From Colwellia sp. 1_MG-2023 (lineage in GTDB: Bacteria > Pseudomonadota > Gammaproteobacteria > Enterobacterales > Alteromonadaceae): 64,000 bases of DNA. Position numbers and translations under genes: made by a program. The notes below the pieces were generated by a model. The model saw only the letters and a program-made list of their open reading frames with translations. It did not search any database and was not told the DNA's origin. Where the stretch lies: the NCBI RefSeq assembly GCF_030546755.1, contig NZ_JAUOPE010000006.1:62001-126000 (forward strand), in the 5' to 3' direction. Below are positions 19,481 to 28,487 of this stretch, piece after piece; the first letter of the stretch is position 1; every line of letters starts with the position of its first letter.

Positions 19481-20017
19481 TTAATGTTCAAATTTATTTT
19501 TTAAATTATCAATTAAAAACATGCTCGTGCTTTCTTTAATGGCACACCGTACAAATTCAGGTAAGTATTTAGCATTTCTTACATAAGCGTCAGCATCGAA
19601 GGGCTCAATGTCTTCCGCTTTTGAAAATTGAGCTTCTAAGGCATTAGATAGTTTTTCAATAATATGCTCAGGGATAGCTAAACGAGTGGCCAACATGATT
19701 AATTTGGTAGCTTTGTTCGCGCTTAAATCTCGTAAAAAAAACATATCATAGATTACGCCATGTCTGCTGACTCTTTCAGGATCAAGAATATAATCAGCTA
19801 CGGCGATAGCTACGAAAGTAAATTTTGTTTTTTGATCTAACGTTTTGTTAAGCCAAATTATAATTTGTTTATCGTCATTCTCACAGATTTTACATAAGTC
19901 CTGTGAGTTTTCTTCCATTCTTATTTTTAATTCCAGGGTTTGGCAAATGCTTTTAAGATCAACCGTGTCTCCAATCGTTGCTGATTGAATCAAGCTCTGT
20001 AAGCCAAAAGCACTCAT
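19481..20017 (-). CDS. Degenerate ImmA/IrrE-like (DUF955-type) protein, active site lost
   Basis: 178 residues, no signal peptide, not recognised with certainty. The middle reads like the ImmA/IrrE metallopeptidase core: a hydrophobic strand (QIIIWLNKTL), then KFTFVAIAVADYIL where active members have RFTLAHELGHYLL, and then LSANKATKLIMLATRLAIP where they have ANRFAAELLMP. The HExxH zinc site is therefore replaced by non-ligand residues, so peptidase activity is unlikely. It has its own orientation and is inserted between ubiI and gcvT, a junction that is otherwise conserved. Role unknown; possibly a structural relic of a phage or element regulator, or a binding protein. Confidence 0.6.
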   Translation of the reverse strand: MSAFGLQSLIQSATIGDTVDLKSICQTLELKIRMEENSQDLCKICENDDKQIIIWLNKTLDQKTKFTFVAIAVADYILDPERVSRHGVIYDMFFLRDLSANKATKLIMLATRLAIPEHIIEKLSNALEAQFSKAEDIEPFDADAYVRNAKYLPEFVRCAIKESTSMFLIDNLKNKFEH

Positions 20018-20332
20018 TTATATTTCCTTAGTCATTATTGTTAAACAACGGCAATTAGTCAGCTTCTTTTGTTCTACTTTACTATTTTAGCAGTGAATAA
20101 ATTAATTACCTTGTATGCTTTACTATCTGACTTATCGTGATAATTCTCCATTGAAATAACTTTAATACTAATAACGTTTATTTTTTGTAAAGCACTTGGC
20201 GAATATATTACCGTTGCTATGCTACAACAATTATGTAAATTGAATATAATTTTCAGAACTAGTATTTGAAAAAATAAAATTTTGTTAATTTAATTTATGT
20301 GGTTTTATATTTTGATTGTTGCGGTTTAACTG
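20018..20332. other. Intergenic stretch without a recognisable gene
   Basis: AT-rich DNA between the ImmA-like gene and the gcvT promoter. No frame longer than a few codons, no tRNA and no known riboswitch were seen. It presumably holds the promoter of the minus-strand gene and upstream control sites for gcvT. Confidence 0.5.
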
Positions 20333-20361
20333 TTGAATCAGCGGGTGATGCTCGTTATAAT
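20333..20361 (+). promoter_or_regulatory. Sigma-70-type promoter of gcvT
   Basis: TTGAAT (20333-20338), a 17-bp spacer and a perfect TATAAT (20356-20361). It lies 87 bases upstream of the gcvT start codon, giving a leader RNA of about 80 nt that contains a hairpin. Confidence 0.7.
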
Positions 20362-20386
20362 TGCGGCAGAATTTTGCAAAGAATCG

Positions 20387-20416
20387 ACTTTTACCCTTAA
20401 CTAAAGGGCGAAAAGT
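20387..20416 (+). promoter_or_regulatory. Hairpin in the gcvT leader RNA
   Basis: ACTTTTACCCTT pairs with AAGGGCGAAAAGT around a short loop, with a small mismatch inside. It is followed by TTTAG rather than a real U-tract, so it is more likely a stabilising or protein-binding element than a terminator. The conserved core of a glycine riboswitch is not present. Confidence 0.4.
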
Positions 20417-20447
20417 TTAGACAAATAATTAAAAGTGGAATGTTACG

Positions 20448-21554
20448 ATGACAAATAAAACCGTATTACATGCCAAGCATATTGAAGCTGGCGCAAAAAT
20501 GGTTGATTTTCACGGTTGGGAAATGCCAATTAATTATGGCTCTCAAATAGAAGAACATCACGCCGTTCGCCAAGACGCTGGCATGTTTGATGTTTCACAT
20601 ATGACCATTGTTGATTTACACGGTAATGACGCAAAAGCCTATTTACGTCGTTTAGTGATTAACGATGTCGCCAAGTTAGAAGTTGCAGGTAAAGCTTTAT
20701 ATACCGGAATGTGTAATACCAACGGCGGTGTTATTGATGACTTAATTATTTATTATTTTTCAGACACTGATTATCGTTTAGTGGTGAACTCAGCGACGCG
20801 CGAAAAAGATTTAGAGTGGATGCACCAACAAGCAACAGGTTTTGATATTTCGATTATTGAACGTCCTGAATTTGCGATGATCGCGGTGCAAGGACCACAA
20901 GCAAAAGCTAAAGTGGCTACTATTTTATCTGCAGAACAAAATCAAGCGGTTGAAGGTATGAAACCTTTCTTTGGTGTTCAAGCTGAAAGCTTATTTATTG
21001 CGACAACGGGTTACACGGGTGAAAATGGTTACGAAATTGTTGTGCCACAAAATGAAGCTGAAGATTTATGGCAACAATTATTAGACGCCGGTGTTAAACC
21101 TTGTGGTTTAGGCGCTCGTGACACACTCCGTTTAGAAGCCGGTATGAACCTTTACGGTTTAGACATGGACGAAAGCGTTTCACCATTAGCGGCCAATATG
21201 GCGTGGACTATTGCTTGGGATGACGAAGACAGAAACTTTAATGGTCGTGAAGTATTAGCTAAGCAACGCGCGGCTGGCGACCAATTAAAATTAACTGGTT
21301 TAGTACTAAAAGAAAAAGGCGTACTTCGTACCGGTTTAAAAGTTATTTCAACGGATGAAAATGGTGAAACAGGCGAAGGTGTTATTACTTCAGGTACATT
21401 TTCTCCAACCTTAGGTCATTCAATTGCTATGGCTCGAGTGCCGCGCAGTGTAAAAGTTGGCGATATTGTTGAAGTAGAAATGCGTAAAAAATTGGTAAAA
21501 GTAGAGGTTGTTAAACCAAGCTTTGTTCGTAACGGTAAAAGCCAGTTGGATTAA
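20448..21554 (+). CDS. gcvT: Glycine cleavage system aminomethyltransferase (T protein)
   Basis: Transfers the aminomethyl carbon from lipoyl-GcvH to tetrahydrofolate, releasing ammonia. At 368 residues it is the standard bacterial size. Motifs are [11 protein letters not shown] near the N terminus, [10 protein letters not shown], and the folate-binding region around YTGENGYEI and [18 protein letters not shown]. First gene of gcvT-gcvH-gcvP; a good promoter and a short structured leader precede it. The order matches E. coli, where it also follows ubiI. Confidence 0.97.
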   Translation: MTNKTVLHAKHIEAGAKMVDFHGWEMPINYGSQIEEHHAVRQDAGMFDVSHMTIVDLHGNDAKAYLRRLVINDVAKLEVAGKALYTGMCNTNGGVIDDLIIYYFSDTDYRLVVNSATREKDLEWMHQQATGFDISIIERPEFAMIAVQGPQAKAKVATILSAEQNQAVEGMKPFFGVQAESLFIATTGYTGENGYEIVVPQNEAEDLWQQLLDAGVKPCGLGARDTLRLEAGMNLYGLDMDESVSPLAANMAWTIAWDDEDRNFNGREVLAKQRAAGDQLKLTGLVLKEKGVLRTGLKVISTDENGETGEGVITSGTFSPTLGHSIAMARVPRSVKVGDIVEVEMRKKLVKVEVVKPSFVRNGKSQLD

Positions 21555-21663
21555 TTTTAAAGATGCTCTATATTCTGTATTTGAGTAGAGCATGTCATAG
21601 TTAAACAAGCTAAATTAAGCTAAATTTAATACATAATTTAATAAAATATTAGGAACAATAAAA

Positions 21664-22053
21664 ATGAGCAATATTCCTTCAGAATTAAGATACGCTACAT
21701 CACATGAATGGGTACGTAATGAAGGTGACGGTACGGTTACTGTCGGTATTACCGAACATGCACAAGAACTTTTAGGTGATATGGTTTTTGTTGAATTACC
21801 TGAAGTAGGTGAAAGCGTTAGCACAGGTGACGATGTTGCGGTTGCTGAGTCAGTAAAAGCGGCGTCTGATATTTATGCTCCTGTTTCTGGTGAAGTTATT
21901 GAAGTAAACGAAGACCTTGAAGACTCGCCTGAGCTTGTTAACTCTGACGCGTTTGGCGATGGTTGGATGTTCAAAATTAAATTAGATGACGCTAGTGAAG
22001 TTGAAGCATTATTAGATGCGGAAGGCTATGCTAATTCTATCGACGAAGATTAA
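21664..22053 (+). CDS. gcvH: Glycine cleavage system H protein (lipoyl carrier)
   Basis: Small carrier that shuttles the aminomethyl group between P, T and L proteins on a lipoyl arm. It is 129 residues long, with the lipoylation site Lys65 in [13 protein letters not shown] and the typical ending [10 protein letters not shown]. It lies 109 bases after gcvT. A stem-loop followed by a T-rich stretch separates it from gcvP and may lower read-through. Confidence 0.98.
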   Translation: MSNIPSELRYATSHEWVRNEGDGTVTVGITEHAQELLGDMVFVELPEVGESVSTGDDVAVAESVKAASDIYAPVSGEVIEVNEDLEDSPELVNSDAFGDGWMFKIKLDDASEVEALLDAEGYANSIDED

Positions 22054-22130
22054 TTTATCGTTCGCACTCAAGCTTTATACTTTATTGTCATCGCACTTCG
22101 TATAAAACTCGATTGCTTTCGCTAAAACTA

Positions 22131-22164
22131 AAGCCTCAAACTAAAACTGTTCGAGGCTTTCTTT
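22131..22164 (+). terminator. Weak terminator or attenuator between gcvH and gcvP
   Basis: AAGCCTC and GAGGCTT form a 7-bp stem with a loop of 15 bases, followed by TCTTTT. The long loop and the interrupted T-run suggest partial termination, so gcvP may be made in smaller amounts than gcvT and gcvH. Confidence 0.5.
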
Positions 22165-22213
22165 TATTATACTGTATTTATTGATGATAAATACTCACTA
22201 AAGAAGCTGTATT

Positions 22214-25099
22214 ATGACTACTCAATCACTTTCTGAATTAGAGCAAACACAAGACTTTATCCGTCGTCACATCGGGCCAAATGCCGAGCAAACGCAAGCA
22301 ATGTTAAATGACATTGGTGCAGAATCTGTCGATGCACTTATTAATGAAATCGTGCCAAGCGATATTCGTTTAGCTAATTTACCTGCGATTGAAGAAAGTA
22401 AAACAGAAGTTAAAGCGTTAGCTGACTTAAAAGCAGTGGCTAGCTTAAATAAAGTGAACGATACCTACATTGGTTTAGGTTATTACGGCACTTTAACGCC
22501 AAACGTTATTTTACGTAACGTGTTAGAAAACCCTGGATGGTATACCGCTTATACGCCATATCAACCTGAAATTGCTCAAGGTCGTTTAGAGTCTTTATTA
22601 AACTACCAACAAATGTGTTTAGATCTAACCGGTTTAGATTTAGCTTCTGCCTCGTTATTAGATGAAGGTACGGCTGCTGCTGAAGCAATGGCGTTAGCTA
22701 AACGTGTGTCTAAAAATAAAAAGTCTAACCTTTTCTTTATTTCATCAGATGTTTACCCACAAACTATTGACGTTGTTAAGCAGCGTGCTGAAATGTTTGG
22801 TTTTGACATTATCGTGGCGCCAGCCAATGAAGTAGTTGACCATGATGTATTTGGCGCTTTATTACAATACCCAAGTGCGACAGGTGAAGTTACTGATATT
22901 AGTGAATTAATCAGTCAAGTACACGATAAAAAAGGCATTGTCGCTGTTGCTGCCGACATCATGAGTTTAGTGATGTTAAAAGCACCAGGTGAATTAGGTG
23001 CTGACGCAGTAATTGGTTCAACGCAACGCTTTGGTGTGCCAATGGGTTACGGTGGTCCACACGCGGCATTTTTTACTACTTCGGATAAATATAAACGTTC
23101 ATTACCGGGGCGTATTATTGGTGTATCAAAAGATACGCGTGATAACCCAGCGTTAAGAATGGCCATGCAAACGCGTGAGCAACATATTCGTCGAGAAAAA
23201 GCGAATTCAAATATTTGTACTGCCCAAGTTCTATTAGCCAACATGGCCGCGTTTTACGCGGTTTATCACGGCCCTAAAGGCTTAAAAGTGATTGCTGAAC
23301 GCATTCATCGTTTAACCGATATTTTATGTTTAGGTACGGCAACAAAAGGGTTAACTGCTATTCATCAACATTACTTTGACACGTTAACGTTTAACGTTTC
23401 AAACAAAGATGAAATTGTTAGCCGCGCATTAGCTGCTGGCGTTAACTTCCGTACTGATGTTGACGGTCAAATTAGTATTTCTTTAGATGAAACCACCACG
23501 CGTGAAAACGTGGCAGGGTTATTCGATATTTTATTAGGCGAAGGGCACGGATTAAATGTCGCTGAACTTGATGAAAAAATTATCGCTTGTGGTCATTCAT
23601 CTATTCCAGCGTCATTAGTACGTGAATCTGCGATATTAACGCACCCTGTATTTAATTCGTACCATAGCGAAACTGAAATGCTTCGTTATATTAAAAGATT
23701 AGAAAACAAAGATTTAGCGCTAAACCATTCCATGATTTCATTAGGCTCTTGTACCATGAAATTGAATGCGACTGCGCAAATGATCCCTGTTTCTTGGCCT
23801 GAATTTGCCAATATGCATCCATTTGCACCCATTGACCAAGCGCAAGGTTACAAGCAAATGATCGACGAGTTAGGCGACTGGTTAGTTGAATTAACCGGTT
23901 ACGACAATATTTCAATGCAGCCAAACTCAGGTGCACAAGGTGAATATGCAGGTTTAATTGCTATTCACAAATACCACGAAAGTCGTGGTGATGCGCATCG
24001 TAACATTTGTTTAATTCCTTCATCAGCACATGGTACTAACCCAGCTTCGGCGCAAATGGTTGGTATGAAAGTAGTCGTGGTTGATTGTGATAAAGAAGGT
24101 AACGTCGACATGAACGACTTGCGCGCTAAAGCAAGTGAAATGGCCGATAACCTTTCATGTATTATGATCACATACCCATCAACTCATGGGGTATATGAAA
24201 CAACAATTGCTGAAATTTGTAATATTGTGCACGAACATGGCGGTCAAGTTTACCTTGATGGCGCAAACATGAACGCACAAGTAGGGGTGACTTCACCAGG
24301 GCACATTGGTGCAGACGTTTCTCACTTAAACTTACATAAAACCTTTGCTATTCCGCACGGCGGCGGTGGTCCAGGTATGGGACCTATTGGTGTTAAATCT
24401 CACCTTGCCCCATTCTTACCAGATCACACATTAATTAACGTTAATGAAAGTACAAAAGGTAATGGTGCGGTTTCTGCTGCTCCTTATGGTAGTGCAGGTA
24501 TTTTATGTATCTCATACCTTTATGTTGCCTTGTTAGGTAAAAAAGGTGTAACCGATGCGACAAAATATGCAATTACCAACGCAAACTATTTAGCGAAAAA
24601 GTTAAGCCAACATTACCCTATTTTATACACAGGTAAAAATGGCCGCGTTGCCCACGAATGTATTATTGATTTACGCCAAATTAAGGCAGAATCAGGAATT
24701 ACCGAAGTTGATATGGCAAAACGCTTAATGGACTACGGTTTTCATGCGCCAACTATGTCGTTCCCAGTAGCAGGCACCTTTATGATCGAACCAACCGAGT
24801 CTGAATCAAAAGTTGAATTAGACCGCTTCATAGAAGCCATGGTTTGTATTCGGGATGAAGTGCGTAAAGTTGAATCAGGAGAATGGAGCAGCGATGATAA
24901 TCCGCTTCATAATGCACCACATACCCTAGCTGACATTACGAGTGAATGGGACAGAGGTTATTCAATTGCAGAGGCGGTATTCCCAGTTCCTGCCGCGGCT
25001 GCGAATAAATTTTGGCCAACGGTTAACCGTATCGATGACGTATTTGGCGACAGAAACTTAATCTGTTCTTGCCCAAGTGTTGATACGTATAAAGACTAA
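22214..25099 (+). CDS. gcvP: Glycine dehydrogenase (decarboxylating), P protein
   Basis: Pyridoxal-phosphate enzyme that decarboxylates glycine and loads the aminomethyl group on GcvH. It is a 961-residue single-chain (alpha-beta fused) form. The N-terminal half is the catalytically silent paralogue. The C-terminal half has the PLP lysine Lys709 in [18 protein letters not shown] and the glycine-rich loop after it. Motifs [11 protein letters not shown] and [11 protein letters not shown] are also intact. Last gene of the cluster, followed by a strong terminator. The L protein (lpd) is not in this window. Confidence 0.98.
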   Translation: MTTQSLSELEQTQDFIRRHIGPNAEQTQAMLNDIGAESVDALINEIVPSDIRLANLPAIEESKTEVKALADLKAVASLNKVNDTYIGLGYYGTLTPNVILRNVLENPGWYTAYTPYQPEIAQGRLESLLNYQQMCLDLTGLDLASASLLDEGTAAAEAMALAKRVSKNKKSNLFFISSDVYPQTIDVVKQRAEMFGFDIIVAPANEVVDHDVFGALLQYPSATGEVTDISELISQVHDKKGIVAVAADIMSLVMLKAPGELGADAVIGSTQRFGVPMGYGGPHAAFFTTSDKYKRSLPGRIIGVSKDTRDNPALRMAMQTREQHIRREKANSNICTAQVLLANMAAFYAVYHGPKGLKVIAERIHRLTDILCLGTATKGLTAIHQHYFDTLTFNVSNKDEIVSRALAAGVNFRTDVDGQISISLDETTTRENVAGLFDILLGEGHGLNVAELDEKIIACGHSSIPASLVRESAILTHPVFNSYHSETEMLRYIKRLENKDLALNHSMISLGSCTMKLNATAQMIPVSWPEFANMHPFAPIDQAQGYKQMIDELGDWLVELTGYDNISMQPNSGAQGEYAGLIAIHKYHESRGDAHRNICLIPSSAHGTNPASAQMVGMKVVVVDCDKEGNVDMNDLRAKASEMADNLSCIMITYPSTHGVYETTIAEICNIVHEHGGQVYLDGANMNAQVGVTSPGHIGADVSHLNLHKTFAIPHGGGGPGMGPIGVKSHLAPFLPDHTLINVNESTKGNGAVSAAPYGSAGILCISYLYVALLGKKGVTDATKYAITNANYLAKKLSQHYPILYTGKNGRVAHECIIDLRQIKAESGITEVDMAKRLMDYGFHAPTMSFPVAGTFMIEPTESESKVELDRFIEAMVCIRDEVRKVESGEWSSDDNPLHNAPHTLADITSEWDRGYSIAEAVFPVPAAAANKFWPTVNRIDDVFGDRNLICSCPSVDTYKD

Positions 25100-25161
25100 T
25101 TGGTTGTATTGTCGTGTTCTGATTATGATCATGACCTAAAAGCTTACAAAGTTATTTAATT

Positions 25162-25197
25162 AAGCGAGCAATGCAGAAATGTATTGCTCGCTTTTTT
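25162..25197 (+). terminator. Rho-independent terminator after gcvP
   Basis: AAGCGAGCAAT and ATTGCTCGCTT form an 11-bp stem with a 10-base loop, followed by a run of T. Confidence 0.9.
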
Positions 25198-25209
25198 ATA
25201 ACCTAAAAC

Positions 25210-25256
25210 TTAACACAACCATAAATGATATTGATTCGCATTTGTGGTTGTGTTAA
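25210..25256 (+). promoter_or_regulatory. Fur box inside a long inverted repeat, upstream of the iron operon
   Basis: The central 21 bp (25223-25243), beginning AAATGATATTGATT and ending CATTT, match the extended Fur consensus at 18 positions. The box is enclosed by perfect 12-bp arms TTAACACAACCA (25210-25221) and TGGTTGTGTTAA (25245-25256), so with one T-G pair the arms extend to 18 bp. A possible -35/-10 pair, TTGATT and TAAAGT with 17 bp between, overlaps the box, which would let Fur block polymerase. The genes downstream are iron-uptake types and fur itself is 7 kb away. Confidence 0.75.
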
Positions 25257-25318
25257 AGTCGCCGCATTAAAGTTAAATAACATTTTATTTACAATATTTT
25301 TTAAACCTTAGAGGTCTC

Positions 25319-27061
25319 ATGAAAACGAATAAGAAAGCTTTGGCGTTGGCAATTATCGCATCTTTAACTTTGTCAGCTTGTGGCGGCTCAAGTGGTGGTT
25401 CAACAACACCTGATCCTGTAACTCCAACTAACACAGCTCCAACAGATATTGCTTTATCGACAATGACGGTAGATGAAAATACTGCAGGTGCCGTAATTGG
25501 TACTCTTTCTGCTTCTGATGCTAACTCAGGTGACACATTTACTTTTTCTACTGATAGCGAAATGTTTGCAATTTCAGGTACTGAGTTAAGTTTAAAAGCT
25601 GACACTATGGCAAACTTTGAAAGTGCAGAGTCTTTAACGGCTAATGTTACTGTTACTGATAATGGTGGCCTTACGTTTTCAAAAGAATTTACAATTACTG
25701 TCAATGACTTATTAGATACTTATAAATTTGAAAGTAAAATAATTGCTGGTGAGTCAAGCGTTGGTTATACCGGTCAAACAGCTCGTCATGCGTTAATTGC
25801 AGAGTTAACTCATTACATAGGTAGCGGCTTACAAGCAGATATTGATGCCAATGAATTTGCTGATAAACAAGCGGTACTTGATAAGTTAAATAGTTATTTC
25901 CGTACAACTGACGATCAATATAACAATAACTTTGCACTTACTTTTTTAACTGACGCAAAAGAAGGTTTTATTACTGACATTTCTGGTAGTCATAAAAACT
26001 TAGTGGGTAAAATGGCCGGTAATGATGCCAGTCGCATGCATAAAGTGTGGACCGACGGAACTAGCTTTGTTGGTGCGGGTGCGGGTATGACGCCAGAAAC
26101 ATTAGTAGATGCCTACTTTGACCAATTAGCTGATAACGCAGTAAATGCTAATATTCGTCGTGATGAAGCGACCGACAGCGAAATCACTAAGGTTTATTTA
26201 AATACAGACGGTACTGACTTAAAACAATTAATTCAGAAGTTCTTACTGATGAGTGTCACTTACTCACAAGGGACTGATGATTACTTAGACGAAGGTCTTG
26301 GTGCTGACAATATTGACCCACGTGGTACGGATAGCGCTGATACTGCGTTAGAGCATGGCTATGATGAAGGGTTTGGTTATTTTGGTGCCGCGCGTAATTT
26401 CTTAGAATATAGCGATAGCGAAATTGCTAGCAAAGTTGTTGCTGATGATGCATCTACTGGCCGTATTGATTGGAATGGTATGCATGATACCGATGGAAAT
26501 GGAAAGTTTGACTTAATAACAGAAGTTAACTTAGGTAATTCTGTTAACGCGGCTAAACGTGACCTTGGTACGGTTGGTAATACAAACCCAACTGACTTTA
26601 CTAAAATGGCGATGGAAGCCTTTTTAGCTGGTCGTAAAATTATAAATGACAACGTAGGTGCTGCATTTACTGCTGATCAAACAGCAGCGCTAGCAGAACA
26701 ACGTGATATCGCTGTTGAAGCATGGGAAAAAGCCGTTGCAGCAACCGTTATTCATTATATTAATGATGTCAGTGCTGATTTAGATAAAGCCGGTACTGAA
26801 GAATATAACTATGAAGACGTGGCAAAACATTGGTCTGAAATGAAAGGTTTTGCGTTAGGGTTACAGTTTAATCCTCATTCACCGATCACAGATCAACAAT
26901 TTGCTGATATTCATAACTACATGGGACAAAAGCCGGTTGTAATGGCATTTGGCTCTAATGATAAAACTGATGTAACGGCTTACATTGCTGATTTAGCAAA
27001 AGCACGTGATATTCTTGAAGAAGCATTAGACTTTGATGCAGAGAATGTTGCTAACTGGTAA
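25319..27061 (+). CDS. Lipoprotein with cadherin-like domain and DUF4856
   Basis: Envelope lipoprotein of 580 residues. The lipobox LSAC lies at about residues 18-21, followed by a Gly/Ser/Thr/Pro linker. Residues about 40-135 form a cadherin-type repeat (starting NTAPTDIAL, with VDENTAG and the closing TVTDNGGLTF), and the rest is the DUF4856 domain, an all-helical fold related to imelysin/EfeO-type iron proteins. It is first in an iron-regulated operon, with a Fur box upstream and an imelysin lipoprotein and TonB receptor downstream. A role in iron capture at the outer membrane is inferred; ligand residues were not identified. Confidence 0.82.
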   Translation: MKTNKKALALAIIASLTLSACGGSSGGSTTPDPVTPTNTAPTDIALSTMTVDENTAGAVIGTLSASDANSGDTFTFSTDSEMFAISGTELSLKADTMANFESAESLTANVTVTDNGGLTFSKEFTITVNDLLDTYKFESKIIAGESSVGYTGQTARHALIAELTHYIGSGLQADIDANEFADKQAVLDKLNSYFRTTDDQYNNNFALTFLTDAKEGFITDISGSHKNLVGKMAGNDASRMHKVWTDGTSFVGAGAGMTPETLVDAYFDQLADNAVNANIRRDEATDSEITKVYLNTDGTDLKQLIQKFLLMSVTYSQGTDDYLDEGLGADNIDPRGTDSADTALEHGYDEGFGYFGAARNFLEYSDSEIASKVVADDASTGRIDWNGMHDTDGNGKFDLITEVNLGNSVNAAKRDLGTVGNTNPTDFTKMAMEAFLAGRKIINDNVGAAFTADQTAALAEQRDIAVEAWEKAVAATVIHYINDVSADLDKAGTEEYNYEDVAKHWSEMKGFALGLQFNPHSPITDQQFADIHNYMGQKPVVMAFGSNDKTDVTAYIADLAKARDILEEALDFDAENVANW

Positions 27062-27085
27062 TGTTTTAAGTTAAGTTTATCTTAT

Positions 27086-27114
27086 AAGCCTTGGGTTGTT
27101 TCAGCCCAAGGCTT
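27086..27114 (+). terminator. Hairpin between the DUF4856 and imelysin genes
   Basis: A perfect 10-bp stem, AAGCCTTGGG / CCCAAGGCTT, with a 9-base loop, followed by GTTTAGTTTTTATT. The broken U-tract suggests partial termination or protection of the upstream mRNA, giving more of the first lipoprotein than of the downstream genes. Confidence 0.65.
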
Positions 27115-27227
27115 GTTTAGTTTTTATTAGCCAGTAATTGCTAGCAATTCTTTACTACTAATTATTGACTAATAAAAATTACGAATAATGAACAATTTTC
27201 CATTTATTTAAATTATAGGTTTTAGAA

Positions 27228-28487
27228 ATGTCAGTGAACATTAACCGTACAGTTCTTTCAATTGCAGTTGGCACAGCGTTACTTGTGAGTGCTTGTGGCG
27301 AGAGTACTAGCAGCAGTAGCGGTCCAGATTTCGGTACAACGCCAGTACCTACGCCTACACCAAATCCCGATACCAACTTTAATCAACAGGCGTTACTTGA
27401 AAATATTACTGATAATGTCATTACACCAGTTTTTGAACAATTTTCTATCCTAGCTGCTGAGCAAGTGCCAGCATTAACAGCATATTGTCAAATGGAAACA
27501 GCTGCTGCTACAGGAAATGCAACAAGTGAGCAGGTTAGCGCTTCGCGTGATACGGCAAAAGTGGCATGGAAAAATGCCATGAACGTTTGGCAACAAGCTG
27601 AGGTGATGAAGGTTGGTCCATTAGCTGACAATAATGGTTTATTGCGAGATAAAATTTATTCTTGGCCGGTAGTGAATTCTTGCTCTGTAGATTTTGAAGT
27701 TGTGAACTTTAAAGCTGGAGTGGTTAATGGGCAACCGTATAATATTGCTAATCGTACACCTTCACGTCGTGGTTTAGCGGCGATTGAGTATTTATTGTTT
27801 AATGAACAACTTAACCATAGTTGTACTACCAGTACTCAACCTGAAAATTGGAATAATCAAACCGACGAATACCGAAAAATTGCCCGTTGTGAATTTGCTG
27901 TTGAAGCAGCTCATGATGTTAACAATAGCGCGCAAGAGTTAATTGCCGTATGGTCTGGTAGCGATGGTTTTGCCAATAAACTCAAAGCTGCAGGTAGTAA
28001 CGGTAATCAATTTAGTACAGAACTAGAAGCGATCAATCGTATTAGTGACGGCATGTTCTATTTAGATACCTTCACAAAAGACGCTAAATTAGCGACGCCA
28101 TTAGGCTTGCAAGCCAATAGCTGTGGCGCACAAGCTTGCCCTGAAGATGTAGAGTCTGAATATTCGCAACATTCTATAAACAATATTGAAAATAACTTGC
28201 AGGCGTTTCAAAAGCTGTTAACCGGTGATGAAGGGATTGGCTTTATTGATTATTTAATTGATGTTGGCGATCAAGACACCGCTGACGCAATGTCTAGTGG
28301 TGTTCAGCTTGCCATTGACGGCGTACAAAGCTATCAAAATACCTTGGCTGAAACACTCGTGAATAATGAAGCACAAGTGACTCAAACTCACACTGATGTT
28401 AAAGCAGTAACAGATAAGTTGAAAATCGATTTTATTACCAGTTTATCACTCGAATTACCGGTAACGTCAGCTGGAGATAATGATTAA
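27228..28487 (+). CDS. Imelysin-family iron-regulated lipoprotein
   Basis: 419-residue lipoprotein (lipobox LLVSACG, Cys at about residue 23, then a Ser-rich and a Pro/Thr-rich linker). The body is an imelysin (peptidase M75-like) helical domain. The conserved segment appears as RRGLAAIEYLLF, where the usual imelysin motif GxHxxE has His replaced by Ala, while Glu is kept. The family is linked to iron uptake and is not a real protease. Its stop codon overlaps the start of the TonB receptor by one base (TAATG), so the two are translationally coupled. Confidence 0.88.
   Translation: MSVNINRTVLSIAVGTALLVSACGESTSSSSGPDFGTTPVPTPTPNPDTNFNQQALLENITDNVITPVFEQFSILAAEQVPALTAYCQMETAAATGNATSEQVSASRDTAKVAWKNAMNVWQQAEVMKVGPLADNNGLLRDKIYSWPVVNSCSVDFEVVNFKAGVVNGQPYNIANRTPSRRGLAAIEYLLFNEQLNHSCTTSTQPENWNNQTDEYRKIARCEFAVEAAHDVNNSAQELIAVWSGSDGFANKLKAAGSNGNQFSTELEAINRISDGMFYLDTFTKDAKLATPLGLQANSCGAQACPEDVESEYSQHSINNIENNLQAFQKLLTGDEGIGFIDYLIDVGDQDTADAMSSGVQLAIDGVQSYQNTLAETLVNNEAQVTQTHTDVKAVTDKLKIDFITSLSLELPVTSAGDND

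Noticed and set aside
20018-20447. Glycine riboswitch upstream of gcvT
   Set aside because: I looked for the conserved core and tandem aptamer arrangement and did not see it; only a short hairpin is present in the leader.
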